From Candidatus Bipolaricaulota bacterium (GTDB taxonomy: Bacteria; Bipolaricaulota; Bipolaricaulia; UBA7950; UBA9294): a stretch of 19,991 nt of DNA. The notes beneath the pieces are model-generated. The model was not told the DNA's origin. It saw only the letters and a program-made list of their open reading frames with translations, and did not search any database. A program made the position numbers and the translations under genes. Position 1 is the first letter of the stretch. Each line of letters opens with the position of its first letter. The stretch is taken from positions 1 through 19,991 of the forward strand of contig RXOA01000067.1 in assembly GCA_003979035.1 (NCBI GenBank), read 5' to 3'. Below are positions 7,259-14,501 of this stretch, in pieces.

Positions 7259-8374
7259 ATGGCCAAGTATCGGATTGCCTGGCTGCCGGGTGACGGAGTC
7301 GGCGAGGACGTGTTGAACGCAGCTCGATTGGTGCTCGATCGAGTCGGATTCGAGGCCGAGTATGTTCACGGAGATATCGGTTGGGAGTTCTGGCGAACCG
7401 AGGGGAACCCTCTCCCCGAGAGAACCATCCATCTACTGAGGGAAACGGACGCTTGTCTCTTCGGAGCGATCACGTCGAAGCCGAAGCAGGAAGCGGCGAC
7501 GGAACTCGTTCCCGAGCTGCAGGGCAAGGGTTTCGTCTACTCAAGCCCGATTGTCGGACTTCGCCAGTTGTTCAATCTTCATACCAACCTCCGCCCGTGC
7601 AAGGCGTACCCCGGAAACCCGCTCAATCTTCGCGATGACATCGATCTTGTCGTCTTCCGTGAGAACACGGAAGGGCTGTACTGCGGCGTCGAATTCCACC
7701 CGGTTCCGACCGAAGTTCGACAGGCACTCTCGGTCCATCCCAAGATGAAGCGATTTGACGCCGTCTCCGACGAAGATCTAGCGATTTCGACGCGAATCTT
7801 CACCCGCAAGGGCTGCCAGACGATCGTTCGACAGGCATTCGACTATGCGCAGGCGCACGGATACACAACGGTTACCGTCGTCGAGAAGCCCAATGTCATC
7901 CGCGAGACCTCCGGATTGATGGTGCGCGAGGCGCGAAAGATCGCCGCCGAGTACCCGGGCATCGACCTGTGGGAAACCAACATCGACGCAATGTGCATGT
8001 GGCTGGTGAAGAACCCTCAGAACTACGGCGTTCTTGTCAGCTCCAACATGTTCGGCGACATCGTCTCCGACCTTGCTGCGCAAATCGTCGGTGGGCTCGG
8101 CTTTGCCTGCGCCGGGAACATCGGAGACGACTACGCGGTGTTCGAGCCGACCCACGGCTCGGCGCCGAAATACGCCGGCTTAAACAAGGTCAATCCGATC
8201 GCAACGATCCGTTCGGCCAAGATGATGCTCGACTACCTTGGTGAAACCGAGATGGCCGGCCGCATCGAGAACGCGGTCGCGACCGTCATCGGGGCGGGAG
8301 AGATCCGGACCTACGACATGGGTGGATCCGCCTCTACCTCTCAAATGGCGGAAGCTGTTGCCGCCGCGGTCTAG
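7259..8374 (+). CDS. Isocitrate/isopropylmalate dehydrogenase family protein, NADP-type signature
   Basis: A 371-residue beta-decarboxylating dehydrogenase that would oxidise and decarboxylate a (2R,3S)-2-hydroxy acid such as isocitrate, homoisocitrate or isopropylmalate. Landmarks: LPGDGVGED (residues 9-17), SSPIVGLR (95-102), NLRP (110-113), the RENTEGLYCGVE block (134-145; catalytic Tyr141), EKPNV (209-213; catalytic Lys210), metal-ligand aspartates Asp243, Asp267 and Asp271, and HGSAPKYAG...KVNP (299-312). Lys304-Tyr305 correspond to the NADP-selecting Lys344-Tyr345 of E. coli isocitrate dehydrogenase; NAD enzymes usually have other residues there. Ser96, Arg102, Arg112 and Arg134 match its substrate site, but Asn115 of E. 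coli is replaced by Ile98, so the substrate is uncertain. The start is ATG 7259 after GGGAGGAG. A MmgE/PrpD gene follows after 19 bases. Confidence 0.9.
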   Translation: MAKYRIAWLPGDGVGEDVLNAARLVLDRVGFEAEYVHGDIGWEFWRTEGNPLPERTIHLLRETDACLFGAITSKPKQEAATELVPELQGKGFVYSSPIVGLRQLFNLHTNLRPCKAYPGNPLNLRDDIDLVVFRENTEGLYCGVEFHPVPTEVRQALSVHPKMKRFDAVSDEDLAISTRIFTRKGCQTIVRQAFDYAQAHGYTTVTVVEKPNVIRETSGLMVREARKIAAEYPGIDLWETNIDAMCMWLVKNPQNYGVLVSSNMFGDIVSDLAAQIVGGLGFACAGNIGDDYAVFEPTHGSAPKYAGLNKVNPIATIRSAKMMLDYLGETEMAGRIENAVATVIGAGEIRTYDMGGSASTSQMAEAVAAAV

Positions 8375-8393
8375 GCCCGGCAAGGAGGAAGCG

Positions 8394-9776
8394 ATGCCTT
8401 CGATCAGCCGTCAGATGGCAAGATTCGCACTGGATTTGGGCTATGACAGCATTCCGGAGAATGCCCGCTACGAGGCGAAACGATTCTTGCTCGATTCGGT
8501 TGGCTGCGCGCTTGCCGCGCTGGACCATGAGGATATGCGGCAAGCCTATGCCTACATTCAGCAGCTCGGCGGCAACAACCAAGCAACGATCATCGGCCAT
8601 GGAGCAAGAACCAATATGGCCAACGCCGCCCTGATGAACGCCCTGCTCGTACGGGCCATGGACTACAACGACATCTACTGGAAGCAAGATCCCTCACATC
8701 CCTCCGATATCCTCCCGGCAGCGCTGGCCACGGCGGAGGCCGCCAGTCTCTCGGGAAGGGATCTGCTTGTCGGCATTCTCATCGCGTATGAACTCGAGAT
8801 GCGCTTGTGCCTTGCCGCCGATCCCGGCGTCCGCGAGGTCGGGTGGCATCACGCAAGCCTGACCCAATTCGTGAGCCCTCTTGTCGCCGGCCGAATGCTC
8901 GGCCTCACCGAGGATCAGATGGTGGCCGCCTGCGGGATCAGCGGATCGAGCCACTTCACGCTGGGAGGCGTCGTTGCCGGACACTTGACCAATATGAAGA
9001 ACACTGCGGATCCGATGGCGACCGAAGCCGGCGTTCGCGCAGCGATGCTCGCTCTCACCGGGTACAGCGGCCCCGTTGAGCTGTTCGAGGGCAAGGAAGG
9101 CGTGTTTGAAGTGATCTCAAACGTCAACTGGAGCGCCGAAAAGATGCTCGGTGGGCTCGGATCTCAGTTCCTGATCACCGAGTGCGGCTACAAGGCATTC
9201 CCGACCGAGGCGCTGACCCACCAACCGATCACGGCCGCTCTCGAAGCAATGGCCGAAAACGACATCGATCCCAAGTCCGTGGAACACATCCTGGTCAGGA
9301 CGACGACGAGGGGTGCGGACATCCTCTCCGATCCAAGCAAGTACGAACCGCGAACGAAGGAGACGGCAGATCATTCTCTGCCCTATTGCATCGCAGTGGC
9401 GGTGGCAAAGGGGAATGTCCTTCCCAGCGATTTCGAGGCCGCCGCGCTCGCCGATCCGTTTGTCTGGAGCCTCCTTCCCAAAATCGAAGTGGTTGCGGAC
9501 GATGAAATCGATTCACTGTTCCCGAAAGTAAAGCGCGCCATCGTCACCATCACCACCGAAGACGGCCGCCGGTTCACCAAGCAGGAGGATCACGCCAAGG
9601 GCCGAGCGGAGCGTCCGCTGTCGGATGAAGAGTTGATCGACAAATTCCGTGCAAACGCCGGCCACGCACTGACGGATCGCCGGCTTGACGAGGTCGTTCG
9701 CGCCACATTCGAGCTGGAGTCTGTGCCCGCTGTCGGCGACTACATGGCTCTCCTTGTCCGAGACCGGTCACAGTAA
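8394..9776 (+). CDS. MmgE/PrpD family protein (2-methylcitrate dehydratase-like)
   Basis: A 460-residue cytoplasmic protein of the MmgE/PrpD family. The family includes 2-methylcitrate dehydratase and cis-aconitate decarboxylase, iron-sulfur-independent enzymes acting on tricarboxylates. Family features: FLLDSVGCALAA near the N-terminus; the active-site block AMDYNDIYW...HPSD (Asp90, Asp93, His102); MKNTADP (Lys202); and GYKAFPTEALTH (Lys267, His276). A C-terminal cap domain includes the VKRAIVTITTEDG strand and a PLSDEEL segment. These residues correspond roughly to those described as catalytic in cis-aconitate decarboxylase. The start is ATG 8394 after AAGGAGG; the frame is open further upstream but overlaps the dehydrogenase. 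It forms a two-gene unit with that gene and ends at a terminator. No methylcitrate synthase or lyase is nearby, so the true reaction is open. Confidence 0.93.
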   Translation: MPSISRQMARFALDLGYDSIPENARYEAKRFLLDSVGCALAALDHEDMRQAYAYIQQLGGNNQATIIGHGARTNMANAALMNALLVRAMDYNDIYWKQDPSHPSDILPAALATAEAASLSGRDLLVGILIAYELEMRLCLAADPGVREVGWHHASLTQFVSPLVAGRMLGLTEDQMVAACGISGSSHFTLGGVVAGHLTNMKNTADPMATEAGVRAAMLALTGYSGPVELFEGKEGVFEVISNVNWSAEKMLGGLGSQFLITECGYKAFPTEALTHQPITAALEAMAENDIDPKSVEHILVRTTTRGADILSDPSKYEPRTKETADHSLPYCIAVAVAKGNVLPSDFEAAALADPFVWSLLPKIEVVADDEIDSLFPKVKRAIVTITTEDGRRFTKQEDHAKGRAERPLSDEELIDKFRANAGHALTDRRLDEVVRATFELESVPAVGDYMALLVRDRSQ

Positions 9777-9799
9777 CCGATCTCGGCACGAAGGTCTTC

Positions 9800-9844
9800 G
9801 GAGCGGCGACTTCCGTCGAACACCGTCGCCGCTCCATCTTCTCT
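9800..9844 (+). terminator. Intrinsic terminator after the dehydrogenase-PrpD pair
   Basis: A perfect 11-bp inverted repeat, GGAGCGGCGAC (9800-9810) and GTCGCCGCTCC (9825-9835), with a 14-base loop, is followed by the pyrimidine tract ATCTTCTCT. It ends right against the mutY ribosome site (AAGGAG, 9845-9850), so it separates the two units unless read through. The T tract is imperfect, hence not higher confidence. Confidence 0.7.
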
Positions 9845-9858
9845 AAGGAGTGTTGCCG

Positions 9859-10992
9859 GTGAGTGAAGGCGCGGAAAACGATGCAGGAAGAATCGAAACC
9901 CTGCGCTCGAACCTTCTTGACTGGTATGCCGTCGAAGCCCGCGATCTTCCCTGGCGACGGACACGCGATCCGTATGCAATTCTGGTCTCGGAAATCATGC
10001 TTCAGCAGACGCGCGTCGACACGGTAGGCCGCTACTATCAACGCTTCCTCGAGCAGTTTCCGACCGTCGATGCGCTCGCATCCGCGCCCCTCGATCAGGT
10101 GCTCAAGGCGTGGGAAGGCTTGGGATATTACCGCCGCGCTCACGCACTCCACGCCGCGGCAATCCACCTTGTCGAGCAACACGAAGGGCGAGTCCCGTCT
10201 TCGGCAAACGCGTTGCGCCGTCTTCCGGGGGTCGGCCCCTACACCGCCGCCGCTGTCGCGTCCATCGCGTTCGGCCGCGACGAGCCGGTTCTTGATGGGA
10301 ACGTCGTCCGCGTTCTGACGCGATTGTTCGCCATCCCGGGGGACATCAACCGCCCGGAGACGCGACGCCGGCTGCAATCGACCGCTGCGGCGCTGCTCCC
10401 TGCCGGACGCGCCGGTGACTTCAATCAATCGTTGATGGATCTCGGTTCTCAGGTCTGTGTTCCCCGCAAGCCGGCGTGTGCTTCATGCCCTCTCTCCGGA
10501 CTCTGTTCGGCGTACGGGCAGCGGCGCGAAACAGATTTCCCGATGCGCGCTCCACGCAGGAAGATCCCCCACCGGGATATCGTCGCCGGCATCATCTGGG
10601 ACCGCGAGCCCTACTCCCCGGAGGCCAAGATTCTGATCTCCAAGCGACACCACGGTGACATGCTCGGAGGGTTGTGGGAGTTTCCCGGGGGGCACGTGGA
10701 ACCCGCCGAGACGCTTGAAGCGGCGCTGATGCGGGAGCTTCGGGAAGAGCTGGCGATCGCCGTGACCGAGATCTCCTCCTTCATGCAGGTCAAACATGCC
10801 TATACACACTTTCGCATGACCCTGCACGTCTTCCACTGCCTCCACGCGGCGGGAGAGCCGCAAGCGTTGGCCAGCTCGGAATGGACATGGACCTTGATCA
10901 ACGATCTGGATCGGTTCGCGTTTCCTACTGCAGATCGGAAGATCATCGAGCATCTCAACCTGATCGACAAGGCCCGGAGAGCAAAACCTTAG
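9859..10992 (+). CDS. mutY: A/G-specific adenine DNA glycosylase with C-terminal Nudix domain
   Basis: MutY removes adenine mispaired with 8-oxoguanine in base-excision repair. The 377-residue protein has the helix-hairpin-helix LPGVGPYTAAA (residues 122-132), catalytic Glu45 in SEIMLQQT, and Asp146 in VLDGNVVRV. The [4Fe-4S] cluster cysteines C200-x6-C207-x2-C210-x5-C216 follow. The C-terminal MutT-like domain carries an almost complete Nudix box at residues 278-300 (Gly278, Glu284, Arg292-Glu293, Glu296-Glu297; only the final Gly is Ala299). In well-studied MutY proteins this box is degenerate. YTHF at about 315-318 sits where the 8-oxoG-sensing FSH loop lies. The start is GTG 9859, eight bases after AAGGAG; the upstream GTG at 9850 would overlap that site. 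Confidence 0.95.
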   Translation: MSEGAENDAGRIETLRSNLLDWYAVEARDLPWRRTRDPYAILVSEIMLQQTRVDTVGRYYQRFLEQFPTVDALASAPLDQVLKAWEGLGYYRRAHALHAAAIHLVEQHEGRVPSSANALRRLPGVGPYTAAAVASIAFGRDEPVLDGNVVRVLTRLFAIPGDINRPETRRRLQSTAAALLPAGRAGDFNQSLMDLGSQVCVPRKPACASCPLSGLCSAYGQRRETDFPMRAPRRKIPHRDIVAGIIWDREPYSPEAKILISKRHHGDMLGGLWEFPGGHVEPAETLEAALMRELREELAIAVTEISSFMQVKHAYTHFRMTLHVFHCLHAAGEPQALASSEWTWTLINDLDRFAFPTADRKIIEHLNLIDKARRAKP

Positions 10993-10998
10993 CCGTCG

Positions 10999-11038
10999 CG
11001 GGGCTGCCGCGGAACGATCGGCCCCGTGGTCTTGTCTC
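10999..11038 (+). terminator. Possible terminator after mutY
   Basis: CGGGGC (10999-11004) pairs with GCCCCG (11021-11026) around a 16-base loop and is followed by the T-rich TGGTCTTGTCTCT. It begins seven bases after the mutY stop. Stem length is modest and the T tract is interrupted. Confidence 0.4.
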
Positions 11039-11116
11039 TCACGCGGGATGTCTGTGCTGTAGACTCCTCTTGAACGGCGTGGTGTGAGCCGGCAGGAGAG
11101 CGCGGCTTCTTGGACG

Positions 11117-11143
11117 CGTGGCCCGGATCGAACCGAGGCCACG
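11117..11143 (+). other. Strong hairpin in the leader of the TatT-like gene
   Basis: CGTGGCC-CGG, loop ATCGAA, CCG-A-GGCCACG forms a 10-bp stem with one bulged A. It ends 27 bases before the GTG start of the TPR protein. It lacks a downstream T tract. It could be a 5' UTR regulatory or stability hairpin. The rest of this 178-base gap shows only a poor -10-like TAGACT (11060-11065) without a good -35. Confidence 0.45.
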
Positions 11144-11170
11144 TAGGAGAATCCAGAAAGGGAGGATGTT

Positions 11171-12100
11171 GTGGAGGGGAACCAACACCGCCGGTGGATC
11201 GCGTGGTTTGTCATTGTCCCGTTGGCCTTCGCCTTGAGTTGCGCCGCTTCCGGCGCGGATCCGGATCCAACCGGGATCGAACCGGAGGAGGATCTCCGCC
11301 AGACCCTCGCCGCCGCCGATCGGCTCTATGACCGCTGGAACGATGAGCAGCACTTCGATTTCGAGGCTTATGGCGCATCGCTTGAACAAGCCATCGGTTT
11401 CTACGAAGACGCCCTCCTCGTCTGTCCGCCCACGGAGATCGATTCACTGCGGCGCATTCACAATCGACTCGCGCAGGCCTACTTCGAATGGGCCGTCGCC
11501 TATCTTCCCCGCGAGCTTCAGGAGGGAGCATTCGTCCGGGGGCGCGACCACGCTCTCGCAAGCCTTCGACTCGACGCGACGTTCCTCGAAACAGAGCAGG
11601 AGAGCTTTCGGAGAGCGCTTGAGCAGAGCGACAATCTGAATGCCGTCTTCTGGTATGGAAACAACCTCGGGAGTGCCTTGGACTTTCACCCGCTGGCCGC
11701 GATCACCGGCGGCGGCATGCGCGACACTGAATCGTGCTATGAGCGAGCGCTCGAACTTGATCCATCGTACCTCGGCGGAGCGCCGCTCCGCTCGTTGGGA
11801 AGTTTCCTGGCACAGGTCCCCGCATTTCTCGGCGGAGATCCTGCACGAGCGGCCGACCTGTTCGCGCGATCGATCGAAATCGCCCCGGACTACGCCGAGA
11901 ACTACGTCAACTACGCAGAGCATGTCGCCAAACCGAACGCCGATTGGCCTACATTCTGCTCGCTGCTTCAGCAAGCGCGAGCGTTGTCGGAAGACGCGGA
12001 GCGTTTTGCCGAATGGCCGCTCTACAATACACTCGCTGTTGGCCGAATCGACGGATTGATCGACATTGCCGCCGATGGACCATCGCCCTGCTCCCCGTAA
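11171..12100 (+). CDS. TatT-like TPR protein, exported (TRAP-transporter-associated family)
   Basis: A 309-residue exported alpha-helical repeat protein. The N-terminus is a signal peptide (RRWIAWFVIVPLAFALSC) ending in a lipobox-like ALSC, so lipidation at Cys24 is possible but the box is not canonical. The rest resembles the TatT family of TPR proteins first described in Treponema pallidum (Tp0956). Cues are NAVFWYGNNLG, RALELDPSYLGGAPLRSLG, and GGDPARAADLF followed by IEIAPDYAENYVNYAE, where TPR-like ALELDP and IEIAPDY ends are visible. TatT proteins are thought to pair with periplasmic TRAP solute-binding proteins; no TRAP gene is in this window. The start is GTG 11171, five bases after AAGGGAGG. 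It lies alone between mutY and yebC. Confidence 0.78.
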   Translation: MEGNQHRRWIAWFVIVPLAFALSCAASGADPDPTGIEPEEDLRQTLAAADRLYDRWNDEQHFDFEAYGASLEQAIGFYEDALLVCPPTEIDSLRRIHNRLAQAYFEWAVAYLPRELQEGAFVRGRDHALASLRLDATFLETEQESFRRALEQSDNLNAVFWYGNNLGSALDFHPLAAITGGGMRDTESCYERALELDPSYLGGAPLRSLGSFLAQVPAFLGGDPARAADLFARSIEIAPDYAENYVNYAEHVAKPNADWPTFCSLLQQARALSEDAERFAEWPLYNTLAVGRIDGLIDIAADGPSPCSP

Positions 12101-12115
12101 AGCTCGACGTCCCGG

Positions 12116-12145
12116 TTGCGGACAGTGCGAGCGAAATGCTATGAT
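12116..12145 (+). promoter_or_regulatory. Sigma70-like promoter of yebC
   Basis: TTGCGG (12116-12121) and TATGAT (12140-12145) are 18 bases apart. The predicted start near 12152 gives a short leader with GGGAG before the ATG at 12176. It lies directly after the stop of the TPR gene, so yebC has its own promoter. Confidence 0.55.
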
Positions 12146-12175
12146 GACGGAAGTACGTTAGGAACGGGAGAAGCT

Positions 12176-12937
12176 ATGGCCGGACACTCCAAATGGGCAA
12201 ACACGAAGTTCCGCAAGGAACGCCAAGATAAGAAGCGGTCGGCGCTATTCGCCAAAGTGACCAAGGAAATCGTTCTCCAGGCGCGGAACGGAGATCCCGA
12301 TCCCGCCCACAATGCGGGACTTGCGCAAGCCATCGATCGAGCCAAGGCGGTCAACCTCCCCAAGGACAACATCGAGCGGGCGATCAAACGGGCCACCGGC
12401 GATCTGGAAGGCGTGATCTATGAGGAGATGACCTACGAAGGGTATGGACCGGAAGGCGTCGCCGTCCTGGTCCGCGTCGTGACCGACAACCGGAACCGCG
12501 CCGCAGCCGGCGTACGCCATGTGTTCAGCAAGCATGGCGGCAACATGGCCTCCGCGGGGAGTGTCGCCTGGATCTTTGATATGCGCGGGTTGGTCGTCAT
12601 CGAGCAGATCCCCGAGGGAATCGAATCCGATGAATTGCAGATGTCGCTGATCGAACTCGGCGCGGCGGAAATCGAAGAAAGCGAAGGGGGACTCGTCGCC
12701 TATTGCGAGCCGACGGATCTTCACGCCGTCAGCGAAGGGCTGCGTTCGCTTGGCATCGAACCGTCTCAGTCCCAAGTGACCATGGTTCCCAAGAACACCG
12801 TCAAGCTGGAAGGATCGAGCGCGGAGAAAGTCCTCCGACTGATCGATGCGTTGGATGACAATGAGGACGTTCAAGAGGTGTTTGCGAATTTCGACATTCC
12901 AGATGAGATCATGGAGAAGGTCGGCGCCGGAGATTAG
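12176..12937 (+). CDS. yebC: YebC/PmpR family protein
   Basis: A 253-residue cytoplasmic protein of the widespread YebC/PmpR (TACO1) family, described as transcriptional regulators and, more recently, as factors that help ribosomes through difficult peptide stretches. The start MAGHSKWANTKFRKERQDKKR is the family hallmark. It is followed by FAKVTKEI, AGLAQAIDRAKAVNLPKDNIERAIKR, and YEGYGPEGVAVLV, VVTDNRNR and GNMASAGSVAWIF. The acidic C-terminal domain ends with DNEDVQEVFANFD. Full length. The frame is open upstream, but ATG 12176 with GGGAG and the invariant N-terminus fixes the start. The ruvC/ruvA genes that often neighbour it are absent here. Confidence 0.96.
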   Translation: MAGHSKWANTKFRKERQDKKRSALFAKVTKEIVLQARNGDPDPAHNAGLAQAIDRAKAVNLPKDNIERAIKRATGDLEGVIYEEMTYEGYGPEGVAVLVRVVTDNRNRAAAGVRHVFSKHGGNMASAGSVAWIFDMRGLVVIEQIPEGIESDELQMSLIELGAAEIEESEGGLVAYCEPTDLHAVSEGLRSLGIEPSQSQVTMVPKNTVKLEGSSAEKVLRLIDALDDNEDVQEVFANFDIPDEIMEKVGAGD

Positions 12938-12979
12938 TTGAAGGAAACGAATCCAAGCGCCGAAATCGAGGAGGCGTTG

Positions 12980-13849
12980 ATGAGGCGAGGCGTGTGGTGG
13001 GCGTGGAGTTTTGTGTTGCTGGTATCGCTGTCTCTGTCGCTTTGCGCGTCGGCTGAGACGATCATTACATCGGGCGGGTCCGTGCTGCAGGGAACGATCG
13101 AGTTCGGCATTCCCGCAGTGATCAGTGTTGCATCATCCACCGGCGACATTTTCACGGTGCAGCGTACGAACATCAAAGCGATCGTGTTCAACGAAGCGAA
13201 GGAGACCGCCGTCGAAACCTTCGACGGGAACATCCTGGTGGGAACGCTGGGCGGGATCCCGGAAGTCATCGGCCTCCGAACCTCGGCCGGCGACATTCAA
13301 TCGGTTCGACTGGAGAGCATCCAAGAGATCCGCTTCGATCCCGCCGCCGCGGTCCCCGCGGGGCCGACCACCATCCCGCCGGTCATTGCACCCACGATCA
13401 CGAGTTCGCTGGCCGCACAAGTCGGCGAGCTTTACTTGGATCGCTCCACGCACTTCAGTCTCGCCCTGGATCTTGGCTATCAGGTTGCCCTTGTCGGGCG
13501 AAATGGGTTCGGCTATCCAACCAATGCCGTCGGGTTCGACTTCATTACGATGGGGCTTGATGTTCGGTTCTACATGCCGCCGTCTCAAGCGGATGTGGAA
13601 GAGGTTGCTTCCACGCTCGTCGCATCGACGCCTGGCCTCTCGTTGGATCGATTGATGGAGATGACGATCGAAGAAACCCTCCCTCGGTTCGATTTCTACA
13701 TCCAGGTGGGGACATGGGCGTTCATCTTCCCGGAAGTGGGCGGCGGCATTCTCATTCGCATCACGCCGTCGCTGTTCCTGGACATCGGCGTTTCGGTCGA
13801 CCTTTCGCTCGCCACCTGGCCCAACCTTGGCGTCGTTTGGATCTTCTAG
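12980..13849 (+). CDS. Exported protein: two tandem beta repeats plus C-terminal beta-rich domain, unknown function
   Basis: Not a family I recognise. The 289-residue product has a clear signal peptide (MRRGVWWAWSFVLLVSLSLS, likely cut after CASA). Two tandem copies of a roughly 40-residue unit follow, at residues 31-70 and 81-119, with 17 of 39 aligned positions identical by eye. Shared landmarks are LxGT, GIPxVI, SxGDI and a closing IxxIxF. Each unit ends like the small beta-barrels that carry a TxxGxxxxGxI pattern. A Pro-rich linker (about 125-145) leads to a domain of alternating hydrophobic strands with many aromatics that ends in WIF, the terminal Phe being typical of outer-membrane barrels. 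The start is ATG 12980 after GAGGAGG; an in-frame TTG at 12938 lacks a site. It lies 42 bases after yebC and may be cotranscribed. Confidence 0.82.
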   Translation: MRRGVWWAWSFVLLVSLSLSLCASAETIITSGGSVLQGTIEFGIPAVISVASSTGDIFTVQRTNIKAIVFNEAKETAVETFDGNILVGTLGGIPEVIGLRTSAGDIQSVRLESIQEIRFDPAAAVPAGPTTIPPVIAPTITSSLAAQVGELYLDRSTHFSLALDLGYQVALVGRNGFGYPTNAVGFDFITMGLDVRFYMPPSQADVEEVASTLVASTPGLSLDRLMEMTIEETLPRFDFYIQVGTWAFIFPEVGGGILIRITPSLFLDIGVSVDLSLATWPNLGVVWIF

Positions 13850-14000
13850 ACCGATCACGGTCGGCGCGGGGTGTCTGCCGGCGGGAGGCCATGGAAGGAT
13901 GTGGTCGAGCAGTGCAGAATCGTCCGCTCGAATTAAGAGAGGGAGGGTCCGGTGAATGACTCGCGACCCTGGAATGTGTTTGCGTAAGGAGGTAGGGAAG

Positions 14001-14372
14001 ATGCGAAGGGCGTTGCTGGTAGGTGGCATCCTTGGGTGCCTGCTGGTGGGGATGGTCGTTCCTATGATGGCGCAGGAATCCAATGAAGCATGGATTCCCG
14101 GGTTGGCATCGTTCGTGATCCCCGGACTCGGACAGCTCCTCAACGACCAACTCGACAAGGCGCTGATCCACTTCGGCGTCGATGTCGCAATCTACATTGC
14201 TGGATTCACGTTGGGGAACTACATCCCGTACACGTGGTACATCGTCCCCGCAGCGCACCTTGCTTGGGCCGCGTTCAGCGGTCTCGACGCCTACAATGTG
14301 GCCAAGGAGACGAAGTTCACGCTCGGCTGGACGGATCAGGGCGCGGCAGTGGCGTACAGCATGCGCTACTAG
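14001..14372 (+). CDS. Small membrane protein with signal peptide, TM2/DUF5683-like
   Basis: A 123-residue protein. A cleavable-looking signal peptide (MRRALLVGGILGCLLVGMVV, likely cut after MAQ) is followed by WIPGLASFVIPGLGQLLNDQ. This resembles the PGLGQ-Y/L-N motif of TM2 and DUF5683-type small membrane proteins. Two or three hydrophobic segments follow (VAIYIAGFTLG; WYIVPAAHLAWAAF) and the protein ends in AYSMRY. Function is unknown. The start is ATG 14001, eight bases after AAGGAGG; the frame's upstream ATG at 13956 has no site and would spoil the signal peptide. It follows the repeat protein by 151 bases, a stretch that holds only a weak 5-bp hairpin (GACCG/CGGTC just after 13849). It is closed by a strong terminator. 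Confidence 0.8.
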   Translation: MRRALLVGGILGCLLVGMVVPMMAQESNEAWIPGLASFVIPGLGQLLNDQLDKALIHFGVDVAIYIAGFTLGNYIPYTWYIVPAAHLAWAAFSGLDAYNVAKETKFTLGWTDQGAAVAYSMRY

Positions 14373-14394
14373 ACACACCGGTCCAGGATTTTCC

Positions 14395-14453
14395 GACGGC
14401 ATCCCATGGAAGCGCATCGGCATCGCTTCCATGGTTTGCCGTCATCTTTTCTT
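14395..14453 (+). terminator. Strong intrinsic terminator
   Basis: An outer stem GACGGCA/TGCCGTC (14395-14401, 14437-14443) and an inner perfect 11-bp stem CCATGGAAGCG/CGCTTCCATGG (14404-14414, 14424-14434) are separated by a 2x2 internal loop, with a 9-base apical loop. ATCTTTTCTTCTT follows directly. It serves the plus-strand membrane protein gene; read from the minus strand it lacks a T tract. Confidence 0.85.
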
Positions 14454-14501
14454 CTTCCCCCTACGTGATCCCCGGCGAGTCTTCGTCAACGATCCGTCGG
14501 C

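Noticed and set aside
13848..13862. GACCG-ATCA-CGGTC hairpin as a terminator of the repeat protein gene
   Set aside because: Five-base stem with G-rich sequence after it and no T run; too weak to call.
13133..14158. Minus-strand ORF of 341 codons opposite the repeat protein
   Set aside because: Composition (Arg, Asp, His-rich, low hydrophobic pattern) is that of an antisense shadow in GC-rich DNA; the plus-strand genes have signal peptides and ribosome sites.
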